Origin: Paraburkholderia adhaesiva
Lineage (GTDB): Bacteria > Pseudomonadota > Gammaproteobacteria > Burkholderiales > Burkholderiaceae
Reading direction: 5' to 3'
NCBI RefSeq assembly: GCF_021390575.1
Contig: NZ_JAJEJQ010000001.1
Span: 2,146,501-2,210,500, forward strand
Length of the DNA: 64,000 bases
The notes under the pieces were generated by a model, which ran no database searches, was not told the origin of the DNA, and worked only from the letters and a program-made list of their open reading frames with translations. Positions 28,401-36,089 of the stretch are shown here, piece after piece; within the stretch, counting starts at the first letter, position 1; every line of letters begins with the position of its first letter. The position numbers were made by a program, and so were the translations under genes.

Positions 28401-30632
28401 CTGGCGAATGGTCTCGACCAGCGACTTGGGGACATCGAACCGCGTCGCGATATCGATATCGGTCGCACCGCCAGGCTGGTTAATGGCGTTTTTGATCTGG
28501 GTTCTTGTGTCGTCCGCGAGGCTAATGGCACGGCCTGAGGTTCTCCTCAAGTTAAAGCTGTCGCGCAGGTCAGTGACTACTCTGGTCGGGATTTTGTGGA
28601 TCGTGGCGACCGTGCTGTCCGCCAGACGCTGATTCCCGCGGACGGTGGCGAGAATTCTGCTCTTTAGCTGATCCGAAACGTAGAAGCCACCGTAAATACC
28701 CCCCCCCGTAAAACTCGGAGCCGCCGGCTGTTGCCCGTCGTTCGCGTTGGTCGTCGAAGTCGATGGCTGTTGCCCGTCGTTGGCATGGGTCGTCGAAGTC
28801 GACGGCTGTTGCCCGTCGTTGGCATTGGTCGTCGAAGTCGACGGCTGTTGCCCGTCGTTGGCATCAGTCCGCGAAGTCGATGGCTGCTGCCCGTCGTTGG
28901 CATGGGTCGTCGAAGTCGATGGCTGTTGCCCGTCGTTGGCTTCGGTCCGCGTGCGCTTGGGCTGCGATGGACCATCGCCGCCCGGCGCGCCGCCCAAAAG
29001 TCTGAGCCTGCCGCCTTCTTCGTTAAAGAACCGCGTGAGGGCGGCTACGTCCTGCTTGTCCTGTATGACCAGCGGCGGGTTCCCGTTTTCGGTGAAGTAG
29101 CGCGCCGCATTCAGGTGGCCCTGCGCCGTGAGCCCGGGTAGTTCGCTGGTAACATTCCCCGCGTTCAGCCGGACCTCGGGAACGGTGCTGCCGCTGGCTG
29201 GCGATGAAGCGGGCGTGCCTGAAGGTGTCGCCGGTTGATCCGTGGCGGGCTTGCCCGTGCTCGTCTGCGACGTGGCGGGTTTCGGTTCGGATGCCTTATC
29301 GGTCCGGACGTCGGGGCCGGTGCTGCCGCCGTCAGGCGATGAGGCGGGCGTGCCTGCCGGTGTCGCCGGTTGATCCGTGGCGGGCTTGCCCGTGCCCGAT
29401 TGCGGCGTGGCCGGTTTCGGCCCGGACGCGTCATCGGCATCGGCGTACGGGAAGTCGTAGTTCTCGCCGAACGGCTTTTGTCCGTCCGGTGCTTCGGGCG
29501 CCTTGGTCTTGTCTTTCGCCGCTGCGGCATCGGCTTTGTACAGCGTGAAGGAATCCGGAGCCATGACGCCCTTGTCCGAATAGGCCGTGTCGAAGTACGG
29601 TTCCAGACCTTTGCTCAACGTGTCTTCGTTTCCGTACTTGAAAACGCCATTGTTCGAATCGAATAACTGGTATTGCTGATCTTTGGTCCGCTGGACCACC
29701 AGCATGTGACCCGTATCCAGCATCTCACCGTGCTTGCCCCGGATCTTCGTTCTCAGCAGGGCAACGTCGCCTGGCGCCATGCCCCGGATATCGTTTTCCA
29801 GCGCATTGATCGACATCTGCCGGTCCGCGTCATAGCGCTTCGTCGGCTGCTGGTTAAGATTCTGGAACGCCGTCAGCTTCGGATTCCACTGCTGGCCCAC
29901 TATGCTGACCATCAGCGCCTTCCGCTCGGGACCGTGTTTCCCCAAACCCCGCCTGATATCCAGCACCGCGGACGATAGATCCTGTCCCGATGCCGAACCA
30001 CGGTCAATACGCTTTATGGCTTCGAGAGAAAGCCCCTGGCACACCCCATCCGGATTGGAAGGCTTGAATGCTGAATAATTGTCTTGGTCGAACTTCTTGT
30101 ACGAAAGCGCCGTTGTCTTGAGCGCATCGCCCCCTCTGTTCGCCCGGAAGTTTTTCCAGCCGGCCTGTGTCGGCGACTCCACGGTCTTGCGCGGTTGGGT
30201 CGCGGGCGCATCGGCCGTGGTCGCCTTCGGGGCGTCTTGCGTTCCCCCTTTCTGGTCGACCTTCGGCTTGCCCGGGTCGCCGGCTCCCTCTTGCGAGATT
30301 TTATTCGGGCGAGCGGTCGGCTTTGAACCCGTTGGCGCTTTCGAAGTCCTGGTCGACGTAACCTTGGGAATTCTTATGGTCAGGTTAACGGGTTTGGTGC
30401 TTTTAGGAAATGCAATTCTAAAGGACATTGTTTTGCCGCCGAGCCCGTCAGTCTTGACTGGCCCTGCGGAAACAATATCCTTCAACGTATCGAGCATGGA
30501 TGTCGCGTCTTCAAGCTTCGGACGCTGGGCTTTAAGAGAAGTGGCAGTCATGCCTCCAAACGCTTGCGCAGCACCTCTGGCCGGTCCCCAAATCGGGATA
30601 AAATATTCAAGCGCGCGGCCCAGGTGTTCCAT
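25464..30632 (-). CDS. C-terminal segment of giant effector: C58 protease + HTH repeats + ExoY-like cyclase
   Basis: 1,722 codons from an internal Met. Residues about 165-365 form a YopT-type C58 cysteine protease: Cys198 (NPDGVCQGLS), His309 (DTGHMLVV), Asp325 (QLFDSNNG). Residues 370-640 are Pro/Thr/Ser linkers with repeats. Residues 649-850 hold four HTH-like units of about 50 residues. Duplicated modules lie at 489-548/1111-1172 and 926-988/1028-1092. Residues about 1300-1668 match the ExoY/CyaA nucleotidyl cyclase: Lys1360 and Lys1367 (EEGYETKGFHIKGKS), Asp1493 and Asp1495 (TADYDLF), His1589 and Asn1595 (HHADDSTN). A Gly/Ser tail repeat ends it. There is no ribosome site before its Met, so independent expression is doubtful. 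Downstream terminator present. Confidence 0.88.
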   Translation of the reverse strand: MEHLGRALEYFIPIWGPARGAAQAFGGMTATSLKAQRPKLEDATSMLDTLKDIVSAGPVKTDGLGGKTMSFRIAFPKSTKPVNLTIRIPKVTSTRTSKAPTGSKPTARPNKISQEGAGDPGKPKVDQKGGTQDAPKATTADAPATQPRKTVESPTQAGWKNFRANRGGDALKTTALSYKKFDQDNYSAFKPSNPDGVCQGLSLEAIKRIDRGSASGQDLSSAVLDIRRGLGKHGPERKALMVSIVGQQWNPKLTAFQNLNQQPTKRYDADRQMSINALENDIRGMAPGDVALLRTKIRGKHGEMLDTGHMLVVQRTKDQQYQLFDSNNGVFKYGNEDTLSKGLEPYFDTAYSDKGVMAPDSFTLYKADAAAAKDKTKAPEAPDGQKPFGENYDFPYADADDASGPKPATPQSGTGKPATDQPATPAGTPASSPDGGSTGPDVRTDKASEPKPATSQTSTGKPATDQPATPSGTPASSPASGSTVPEVRLNAGNVTSELPGLTAQGHLNAARYFTENGNPPLVIQDKQDVAALTRFFNEEGGRLRLLGGAPGGDGPSQPKRTRTEANDGQQPSTSTTHANDGQQPSTSRTDANDGQQPSTSTTNANDGQQPSTSTTHANDGQQPSTSTTNANDGQQPAAPSFTGGGIYGGFYVSDQLKSRILATVRGNQRLADSTVATIHKIPTRVVTDLRDSFNLRRTSGRAISLADDTRTQIKNAINQPGGATDIDIATRFDVPKSLVETIRQEVGLPKVTGISDQRKAEIVEYIRKNIGDSNDDIGKACGVSGMTISRLRHDNGLQKSSGMGVPLTTERKMEIRDYMQKNPHLINAQIGTRFEVSITTVSRIRNDPGYVEAPLPVPSPLPAGLDLNAPLSPNSQKKVDEIKAGLDSTLPSPQPGTSGGSSAPAQSSSPSAFAQNVDADAPLPELRERDLQQVWNELGWVNPDEPTNPDLMRWISKNLPPEELHRLADLPDPQVEGELGMIRRRANMPEEGAPLTPVATPSGSPSSTSSGSSTPSTQGSADAPQSPAREQQRAELENRVASSPTPPPDADAVITWLQNHRTPEEMKRIEKLPQDEFDAEIDRARTEMLAAQKQDAAPGPSGSGGVTNLNLQLTTDNVIRELPGLTPQGQQNAMNYLAPAARNPVPVLQNQRDIDNVTAFFNEGRSRPGLPGGDPASAGPSGPRRQSPETVAGQSQPSGSGTGDAVRQGQSSSTNAAASEGPSTSANSEASQGPSTSTNAAASQGSSTSTNTTAAPATQTSQSTSTVPNPEVITPSAGSLHERDLQVKKEVEQNHIPDPASPDYSAHIDDVVSKTSGETGVVKVDLPVLQKMAYKYNTIISIRPVDKYATGLIEEGYETKGFHIKGKSASWGPQAGLICSDQKFSKLENTDSARIDKFNQEITKSINGGDATKIPLELSWDRLQKLSDMGTITVVSEPNSKGVRTFGAVAPSGKLYYFEATPTKNGNFTITSNNQPIEVLAPTTKGAKPFTADYDLFAVAPHLADVGPQDRVPTPDVHQDVFKKRVDNYQNKDGINPNLKPAYDDKKEFHKNDDPDLGNSSQRVANLVPAINDEIKANDSRERANVAHHADDSTNPVTDQDANYPATFFLPYKMGRFDEICVIHDKAELKEMIQAAKDRGYNFPLNPLWDSDITDTRRKGFSDAQDNLSGSGGGSGTGKTDQQGTASGSGGDGSGTGKTGQENTSGSGADGSGTGNTDQEKA
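25467..25628 (-). repeat. Three Gly/Ser-rich tail repeats of the effector
   Basis: Residues 1669-1722 consist of three near-copies of an 18-residue unit, SGSGGxGSGTGKTxQExx, at the extreme C-terminus after the cyclase. They are in-frame coding repeats, about 54 bp each. Confidence 0.8.
28725..28940 (-). repeat. 39-bp tandem repeat encoding ANDGQQPSTSTTH
   Basis: Five full copies and one partial copy of a 13-residue unit (ANDGQQPSTS followed by TTH, RTD or TTN) form a flexible linker before the HTH-like region. Copies are nearly identical in DNA, so copy number probably varies between strains. Confidence 0.92.
29169..29396 (-). repeat. Duplicated Pro/Thr-rich linker in the effector
   Basis: Two copies of about 31 residues share TGKPATDQPATP, then GTPASSP and GST.P.VR. 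The copies cover residues 413-443 and 458-488, just after the protease domain. Confidence 0.75.
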
Positions 30633-30666
30633 AAACGCCTGGGCAAATTCTGACCTGCCCCCGGTA

Positions 30667-31542
30667 TTAGTACGAAGCGCCGTTAGAGTCCGAGGTTAAT
30701 AATTCCTTCGTTTCGTGCGCCTGCGCGAACTGCGCTGGCGCCAGATACCCGAGCGAACTGTGAGGGCGCTCGGTGTTGTACTCGATACGCCAATCTTCAA
30801 TCAACCGCCTGGCGTGACGCATGGAAACGAACCAGTGCTCGTTCAGGCATTCGTCCCGGAATCGCCCGTTGAAGCTCTCGATGTAGGCGTTTTCCACCGG
30901 CCTGCCGGGCCGGATGAACGACAGCGTTACGCCCACTTCGTAAGCCCATGCATCCAGCACCTTACCAGCGAACTCCGGGCCGTTGTCCACCGTGATGGAC
31001 CCGGGCAAGCCGCGCATCTCGCTTAACCGTTCAAGCACCTGCTTGACCCGTTGACCCGGCAATGAGGTATCGACCTCGATAGCCAGGCACTCACGCGTGT
31101 AATCGTCGACCACGTTCAGGCAGCGAAAGCGCCGACCATAAGCCAGCCCGTCGCTGACGAAGTCCATCGACCAGCTCTGGTTCGGCCCCGTTGGCACCGG
31201 CAGCGGTTTGCGCTCGACAGCGGCTATGCGCTTGCGTCGCCGCTTGCGCACGCTCAGTCCAGCCTTGCTATACAGCCGCCAGATGCGTTTATGGTTTGCC
31301 AGCCAGCCCTCGCGCTGCAACAGAACATGAATCCGGCGATAGCCGTAGCGACGCTTTTGCGCGGCGATGGCCATCATCCGGCCAGTCAGCACTTCGTCGT
31401 CGACCCGGCGGCGCGACTCATACTGAAACAGCGAGCGCGAAATCCCTACCAGCCCGCAGGCCCGGGTGACACCCATGGCGCGTTCGGTCATCAATATCTG
31501 GACCGCTTCGCGTTTGGCCTGCGGGCTTGCTATTTTCGCGAC
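30667..31542 (-). CDS. IS3-family transposase OrfB (IS copy 1)
   Basis: The DDE integrase-like part of the transposase, produced as OrfAB by -1 slippage at the GCGAAAATAG end of orfA. The catalytic triad is visible in WSMDFVSD, TVDNGPEF and ENAYIESFNGRFRDECLNEH. An HTH-21-type region (RRYGYRRIHVLLQREGW) precedes it. The coordinate start given here is the first codon of the -1 frame at the overlap, not a separate initiation codon. It appears intact. Confidence 0.9.
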   Translation of the reverse strand, partial: VAKIASPQAKREAVQILMTERAMGVTRACGLVGISRSLFQYESRRRVDDEVLTGRMMAIAAQKRRYGYRRIHVLLQREGWLANHKRIWRLYSKAGLSVRKRRRKRIAAVERKPLPVPTGPNQSWSMDFVSDGLAYGRRFRCLNVVDDYTRECLAIEVDTSLPGQRVKQVLERLSEMRGLPGSITVDNGPEFAGKVLDAWAYEVGVTLSFIRPGRPVENAYIESFNGRFRDECLNEHWFVSMRHARRLIEDWRIEYNTERPHSSLGYLAPAQFAQAHETKELLTSDSNGASY

Positions 31543-31790
31543 AGAAGGTCCTTCAACGCAGAATTGTCGAGCATCGACTCGGCCAGCAGACGCTTGAGCT
31601 TGCTGTTCTCCTGCTCCAGCTCCTTCAGGCGCTGCGCATCGGAAACCGTCATGCCGCCGAATTTCGCCTTCCAGTTGTAGTAGGTCGCTTCCGAGATGCC
31701 GTGCTTGCGGCACAGCTCTGCTGGCTTCAGGCCCGCCTCGCCTTCCTTCAGCACGCCAATAATCTGTTCTTCGGTGAATCGCTTCTTCAT
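31530..31790 (-). CDS. IS3-family transposase OrfA (IS copy 1)
   Basis: 86 residues: an N-terminal helix-turn-helix (MKKRFTEEQIIGVLKEGEAG, ELCRKHGISEATYYNWKAKF) that binds the inverted repeats, followed by a leucine-zipper-like coiled coil (LKELEQENSKLKRLLAES). It ends at a TAG where slippage joins it to orfB. Confidence 0.92.
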   Translation of the reverse strand: MKKRFTEEQIIGVLKEGEAGLKPAELCRKHGISEATYYNWKAKFGGMTVSDAQRLKELEQENSKLKRLLAESMLDNSALKDLLSRK

Positions 31791-31822
31791 GACCGCTCCT
31801 TGTCGGAACGGACTCTACACCG

Positions 31823-34800
31823 TCAGCGTACTAATCTCGGGGGGCAGGTCAATTCCCCCCCGCCCATCTTCTTCGTCATGCCCACCAACGTCTTGCCGAT
31901 TGGGTTATCGCCCCATTCGTTCAGTACCTTTCGCCTTTCGGGGGTAGCATTGGGTTCGGTAAGTTGCAGAGCAGAGCCAAGCGGATTGCCCAATTGCTCG
32001 GCGACATATACTGCGATGATATGGTTTGAAAAAGCCTCGGCAGAAGCCTCCGTCTTGAAGCTGTGCACCTTGCCTTCGAAATCCTCAACGCTCCAGATCC
32101 GAGGCTTCGGTACATAATGGCCGCTGTATTCGGACCATTCCTTGAAGTCGTGCCTGACGCCAGTATTGAAATCCTCGATGGCACGACGTTTTATCGCGAT
32201 TCCGCCAAAACCTTCCGGAGCATTTTTCCTTGCCCGCTCAAGGAAATAATCGAACCCCGGCGGCCAGTTGTAGTCTCGCCATCCGCCGATGTCACGAAGA
32301 TAAAGCGCTGCCGTATCGGCATTCGAGGTCAGGATGTCCGCCCGGGCCACATCGTCGTTCAGCAGTTTATTGCGGGCTTCCTGCCTGTCCTTGTCGTTAT
32401 ATATCCAGTTGATATGGCTCGCGTATTTTTCCTTGTTTGCCGAAGTCCAGCCGTTGTATACCTTTACTGCTTCCGAATGCGTGTGATCGTCGACAGCGAC
32501 GTCGGATCCATAGCCCAGAACGTACCGGACCGAGTCGTCGTCGAGCCTGGTCGGCTCCCTGCCGAGCACCTGCCGGCAGGTGGCGTCGTTCGGTACGCTG
32601 AGCTTGAGCTGATGCAGGGCGGTTCTGGCCGAGGTCAGGGCAAATCCATCGTGCGTCGGCTCCACCATGGTGGTCATGAAATCCTGCGTATTGGCCGACA
32701 TGCGCGTGAGCTGGTTCATGATGGAATCCACCAGATCCGCGTTATATCTTTTTCCTGCTTCAGCGTCTGAAAGCTTGCTGCGTCCCATATCGGACGCTTC
32801 GAGGTTGATCGCCATCTTGCGGCGATCCTTGAGGTTGCTGAACGCCTGGACAGGCCACCGCCTTTCATTTTCCGGAACCGGTTTGCTCTTGTCGCCTCGT
32901 TCGAAGAATTCAATGTCCCGGTAATCGCTCTCCTTCATGAGCTTGAATCGCTCGAATGCATCCGAAGCCAGATGCCCGAGGCGCTCATAGGCCTGATTCA
33001 CTGCATTTTCGTCAACCGTGTCGAGCGACTGGATCAGCGACGCAAGAATGTCGACTTTCTTGTTCGGGTCGTGGAGCCGCTTGTTGGCATCGTCCAGTCG
33101 CCGGTACACCTCGTCGAGCGAATTCTGGAGTCGCTGGAAACCCGTTTTGTCCTTCCCGGTAGCCGACACGTCCCTGACTGCGCTGAGCGACGTATACAAC
33201 GTCGGAGTCGTCTGACCCGTGATCTCCTGGATCTTTCCGGTGAATTCGTTCATGGCCTCCGCCGCGTTGCCGGGCGGAAACGGGGTCGTGCTGAAATCCT
33301 TCTGCCGCGGGCCGTCGTAAGACGAAGTCGAGGGGGGTTGTGCTTTCACTGCGGCCGCCGACGATTCAGGCGCCAGCAGCAACGTGGCCGCGACACTCAT
33401 TCCCGGCGCCTCGTTGATGGCCTGGCGCCGGAAGTCCGTGTCAGCGGCGAAGGCACCCCCGCCCTCGCTGCCCACGAGTTCCGCAAAGCTTCCTGCCGAC
33501 AGCGTGCGCGAAATCGGTTTGGTCAGCGAGTCGGTGTGGCCGCTGATCATATTCTTCAGCCAGATGTCATGTGTCTCGTGCTTGAGGCTGATTTGAGTGA
33601 GATCCTCATCGTTGCGGTTCCGGATACGGTCTGCCATATCCGAAAACGCATCGCCACTGATCTCCTCATTCGCCATGTTGATGCTGCCCGAATCCCATGC
33701 GCCGGAGGCCAGATTCTCAAGCGCCTCATTGATGCCGGATTTTGATAAGGCACCCCAGTTTCCGCTGCTGCGATCGTAGGCGGAGAAATGGCTCGCCAGT
33801 TCCTGCCGCGCAGCGGGATCCTTCGTCTGGGCAATCACCCATTTGTCCAGGGCGGCTTCGTTCTTGAATTCATAGAACGACTGCTTCGATCCGGGAATAT
33901 AGAGTACGGTGCGGCCGTCCTTGCCCACCATGCGAATAATGTCGGTGGCCGTATATTTGTCGATATCGAAGCGCCGTACCTTCACGGATGCGTCCGGCGT
34001 GGCCTCGGCTTCCATGTCCTTCATTTTGGCGGGCTTGTCCAGCGCAACGTTGCTCGCGGCGCCCTTCATCGCGATTTCGTAGCCTTGCCTGGAAAGCTGG
34101 CCGTCGACGGACGCCTTTTTCGCCAGCGCCGAAAATTCGAATTTCGCCATCTCCCGCCACTGCGGCTTCTGCGCCTCCCAGAACGATTTCTGCTTCTCGT
34201 TCAGGTGTTGCTCGAGCTTTTCACCCTGGAACATCGACCTTAAATCTGTTGGCAGGATTTTGACCTCGTTGTTCGCGCCGTAGGTCGTCGCATTACTTGA
34301 TGTGTACAGGCCGTGATAGGAGTTCAATGTGCCCGCATAGCTGTTTGCCCATTGGTCATCTGCGCCCTTGAGGAGAAAATCGGTCAACGACATGAACTGT
34401 TCCACCTGGCTGGCCTTGTGCTGCCAGCCGGTAACGCTTTTATTGCCCTCCGGAGACGCCTCTCCGCCGGAAAAACGCACAAGGTAGGTCTGGTTGGGAT
34501 CGATGTCGAGACCGGTCTTTGCCTTGATCGTGTCGCGGATGAAGTTGCTGGCCTGGACCATGACATCGGATGGGGCCTTTTCCTTGAATACCTTGGTCCG
34601 GTCAAACAAGTCCTGGAATTCATCCTGTACGTCCGACGTGATTGATTCCGGATCGACATGGATCTTGTCGATGTCCTGTGAATCCGCATCCGCATCTCCG
34701 TCGGCACTCAAGGCGGAGACCGTCGGCTCAGGGTTTTCCGGCGGGGCGTCGCGTCTGACGATGTGATGGGTCGACGACACCGACGCAACCGGTGCGGACG

Positions 34801-34912
34801 ATTTCGACTGCGCAACGGAACCCCCGTTTTTTTTCGCCGAACCATCGCCTTTCTGATTTTTCGTTCCTTTATCGGAATCCTGCGATGATATGGTAATGCC
34901 CCCGTTTTCCAC
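31823..34912 (-). CDS. Middle segment of giant effector: dermonecrotic-toxin-like region
   Basis: 1,029 codons. The first eight or nine (MENGGITIS) come from IS copy 2 and the last nine (LTCPPRLVR) from IS copy 1, so both ends are artefacts of insertion. The body holds a region resembling DUF6543, the dermonecrotic toxin domain of Pseudomonas-type proteins: SNFIRDTIKAKTGLDIDPNQ, SLTDFLLKGADDQW, TVLYIPGSKQSFYEFKNEAA and ELASHFSAYDRSSG. The rest is helical and charged, and I recognise no catalytic motif in it. There is no Sec signal. The family match is by eye and needs a profile search. Confidence 0.75.
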   Translation of the reverse strand: MENGGITISSQDSDKGTKNQKGDGSAKKNGGSVAQSKSSAPVASVSSTHHIVRRDAPPENPEPTVSALSADGDADADSQDIDKIHVDPESITSDVQDEFQDLFDRTKVFKEKAPSDVMVQASNFIRDTIKAKTGLDIDPNQTYLVRFSGGEASPEGNKSVTGWQHKASQVEQFMSLTDFLLKGADDQWANSYAGTLNSYHGLYTSSNATTYGANNEVKILPTDLRSMFQGEKLEQHLNEKQKSFWEAQKPQWREMAKFEFSALAKKASVDGQLSRQGYEIAMKGAASNVALDKPAKMKDMEAEATPDASVKVRRFDIDKYTATDIIRMVGKDGRTVLYIPGSKQSFYEFKNEAALDKWVIAQTKDPAARQELASHFSAYDRSSGNWGALSKSGINEALENLASGAWDSGSINMANEEISGDAFSDMADRIRNRNDEDLTQISLKHETHDIWLKNMISGHTDSLTKPISRTLSAGSFAELVGSEGGGAFAADTDFRRQAINEAPGMSVAATLLLAPESSAAAVKAQPPSTSSYDGPRQKDFSTTPFPPGNAAEAMNEFTGKIQEITGQTTPTLYTSLSAVRDVSATGKDKTGFQRLQNSLDEVYRRLDDANKRLHDPNKKVDILASLIQSLDTVDENAVNQAYERLGHLASDAFERFKLMKESDYRDIEFFERGDKSKPVPENERRWPVQAFSNLKDRRKMAINLEASDMGRSKLSDAEAGKRYNADLVDSIMNQLTRMSANTQDFMTTMVEPTHDGFALTSARTALHQLKLSVPNDATCRQVLGREPTRLDDDSVRYVLGYGSDVAVDDHTHSEAVKVYNGWTSANKEKYASHINWIYNDKDRQEARNKLLNDDVARADILTSNADTAALYLRDIGGWRDYNWPPGFDYFLERARKNAPEGFGGIAIKRRAIEDFNTGVRHDFKEWSEYSGHYVPKPRIWSVEDFEGKVHSFKTEASAEAFSNHIIAVYVAEQLGNPLGSALQLTEPNATPERRKVLNEWGDNPIGKTLVGMTKKMGGGELTCPPRLVR

Positions 34913-34930
34913 GGTGGGCAGAAGTAGAAA

Positions 34931-35731
34931 CTAAGCGGCCATGGCCAGCCGCTGCTTCGGGGTAAAACCGCCCAATGCCATATTCGGGCGCTCGTGATTG
35001 TAAATCCACATCCAGTCGGCCGCCGCTTCGCGAACCTGCTCCAGGTCTTCCCACAGATACTGCGACAACCATTCGTACCGAGCAGTCCGGTTGAACCGTT
35101 CGATATACGCATTCTGCTGCGGCTTGCCCGGCTCGATGTATTCCAACCGGATGCCTTGCTTCTGCGTCCACGTCACGATGGCCGCGCTCAGATATTCCGG
35201 GCCGTTGTCGCACCGGATGACCTTCGGCTTGCCTCGCCATTCCATATGCTGCTTCAGCGTGCGAATCACCCGCTCGGATGGCAACGAGAAATCCACCTCG
35301 ATGCCCAGCGCCTCGCGGTTGAAATCATCAATCACGTTCAGCGTCCGGATACTGCGCCCGTCAACCAGCTGGTCATGCATGAAGTCCATCGACCACACTT
35401 CATTGATGGCCTCCGGTACCGATAGCGGCTGCGGCGTTTCCCGCACCAGCCGCTTTTTCGGCTTGATGCGCAGGTTCAGCTCCAGCTCGCGGTAAATCCG
35501 GTAAATGCGCTTATGGTTCCAGCCGAATCCCTTCACGTTACGCAGGTAGAAGTAGCACAGCAGAAAACCCCAGTTGCGATGGCAACCCGTGATACGCAGC
35601 AGCCAGTTGGCAATCTCTTCGTTCTCCGTGTTCAACTTCGCCTCGTACCGGTAGCACGACTCGCTGATGCCAAACGCCGCGCACGCCACACGAATTGACA
35701 CGCGCCGCTGTTGCACAACCCGCTTTGCCAT
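34931..35731 (-). CDS. IS3-family transposase OrfB (IS copy 2)
   Basis: 266 residues from the ATG at 35731. The DDE catalytic residues are in [21 protein letters not shown] and [18 protein letters not shown]. Normally made as an OrfAB fusion by -1 slippage at AAAAAAG near 35756-35762. It appears intact and differs from copy 1. Confidence 0.92.
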   Translation of the reverse strand: MAKRVVQQRRVSIRVACAAFGISESCYRYEAKLNTENEEIANWLLRITGCHRNWGFLLCYFYLRNVKGFGWNHKRIYRIYRELELNLRIKPKKRLVRETPQPLSVPEAINEVWSMDFMHDQLVDGRSIRTLNVIDDFNREALGIEVDFSLPSERVIRTLKQHMEWRGKPKVIRCDNGPEYLSAAIVTWTQKQGIRLEYIEPGKPQQNAYIERFNRTARYEWLSQYLWEDLEQVREAAADWMWIYNHERPNMALGGFTPKQRLAMAA

Positions 35732-35751
35732 CTCGCGCCGACGAGATGGCT

Positions 35752-36018
35752 TCAGAACTTTTTTTGCAGTGCCTCCGAGGCAATCTCAGCCTTGAGCTTC
35801 TCCTCGATGTACATCTTGCGAAGCCGGGCATTCTCCGCCTCCAGTTCCTTCATGCGCGACATCATCGACGCGTCCATGCCGCCGTACTTCGAGCGCCATT
35901 TATAAAACGTCGCCGAACTGATGCCCAGCTCCCGGCACAGCTCCGGCACCGCCAGTCCGGCCTCCGCGCGCTTGAGCGCCTCCAGTATCTGGCTGTCCGT
36001 GAATCTCGACTTCTTCAT
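35752..36018 (-). CDS. IS3-family transposase OrfA (IS copy 2)
   Basis: 88 residues: HTH ([40 protein letters not shown]) and coiled coil ([20 protein letters not shown]). It ends EALQKKF at the slippage run of seven A residues that fuses it to orfB. Confidence 0.93.
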   Translation of the reverse strand: MKKSRFTDSQILEALKRAEAGLAVPELCRELGISSATFYKWRSKYGGMDASMMSRMKELEAENARLRKMYIEEKLKAEIASEALQKKF

Positions 36019-36089
36019 CTGCAGAACTCCCTCTTAACGAGAAAATTCTACTTCTCCCGACGATGGATTTGCGGGGGCATTACCATATC

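Larger units (their letters stand above)
30651..31851 (-). mobile_element. IS3-family insertion sequence (copy 1, 1,201 bp)
   Basis: Ends are inverted repeats: TGACCTGCCCCCGGTATTAG on the left against TGACCTGCCCCCCGAGATTA read inward from the right. The flanks carry a 4-bp duplication ATTC on both sides. The element encodes orfA and orfB in the minus direction, overlapping with a -1 frame change, as in the IS3 family. It interrupts the effector gene after the codon for Glu in KKMGGGE and adds nine foreign codons and a stop to the upstream segment. Confidence 0.95.
34887..36089 (-). mobile_element. IS3-family insertion sequence (copy 2, 1,203 bp, different type)
   Basis: Long imperfect inverted repeats of about 41 bp begin GATATGGTAATGCCCCCG at both ends and include the shared inner block AGAAGTAG. 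It encodes orfA and orfB linked by a canonical A AAA AAG slippage heptamer. The two IS copies differ in sequence and ends. I see no target duplication; direct joining of the flanks restores the effector frame. Confidence 0.88.

Noticed and set aside
28725..28940. Regular tandem repeats resembling a CRISPR array
   Set aside because: Repeat and spacer are not distinct; the units are contiguous, in frame, and encode the same 13-residue linker.
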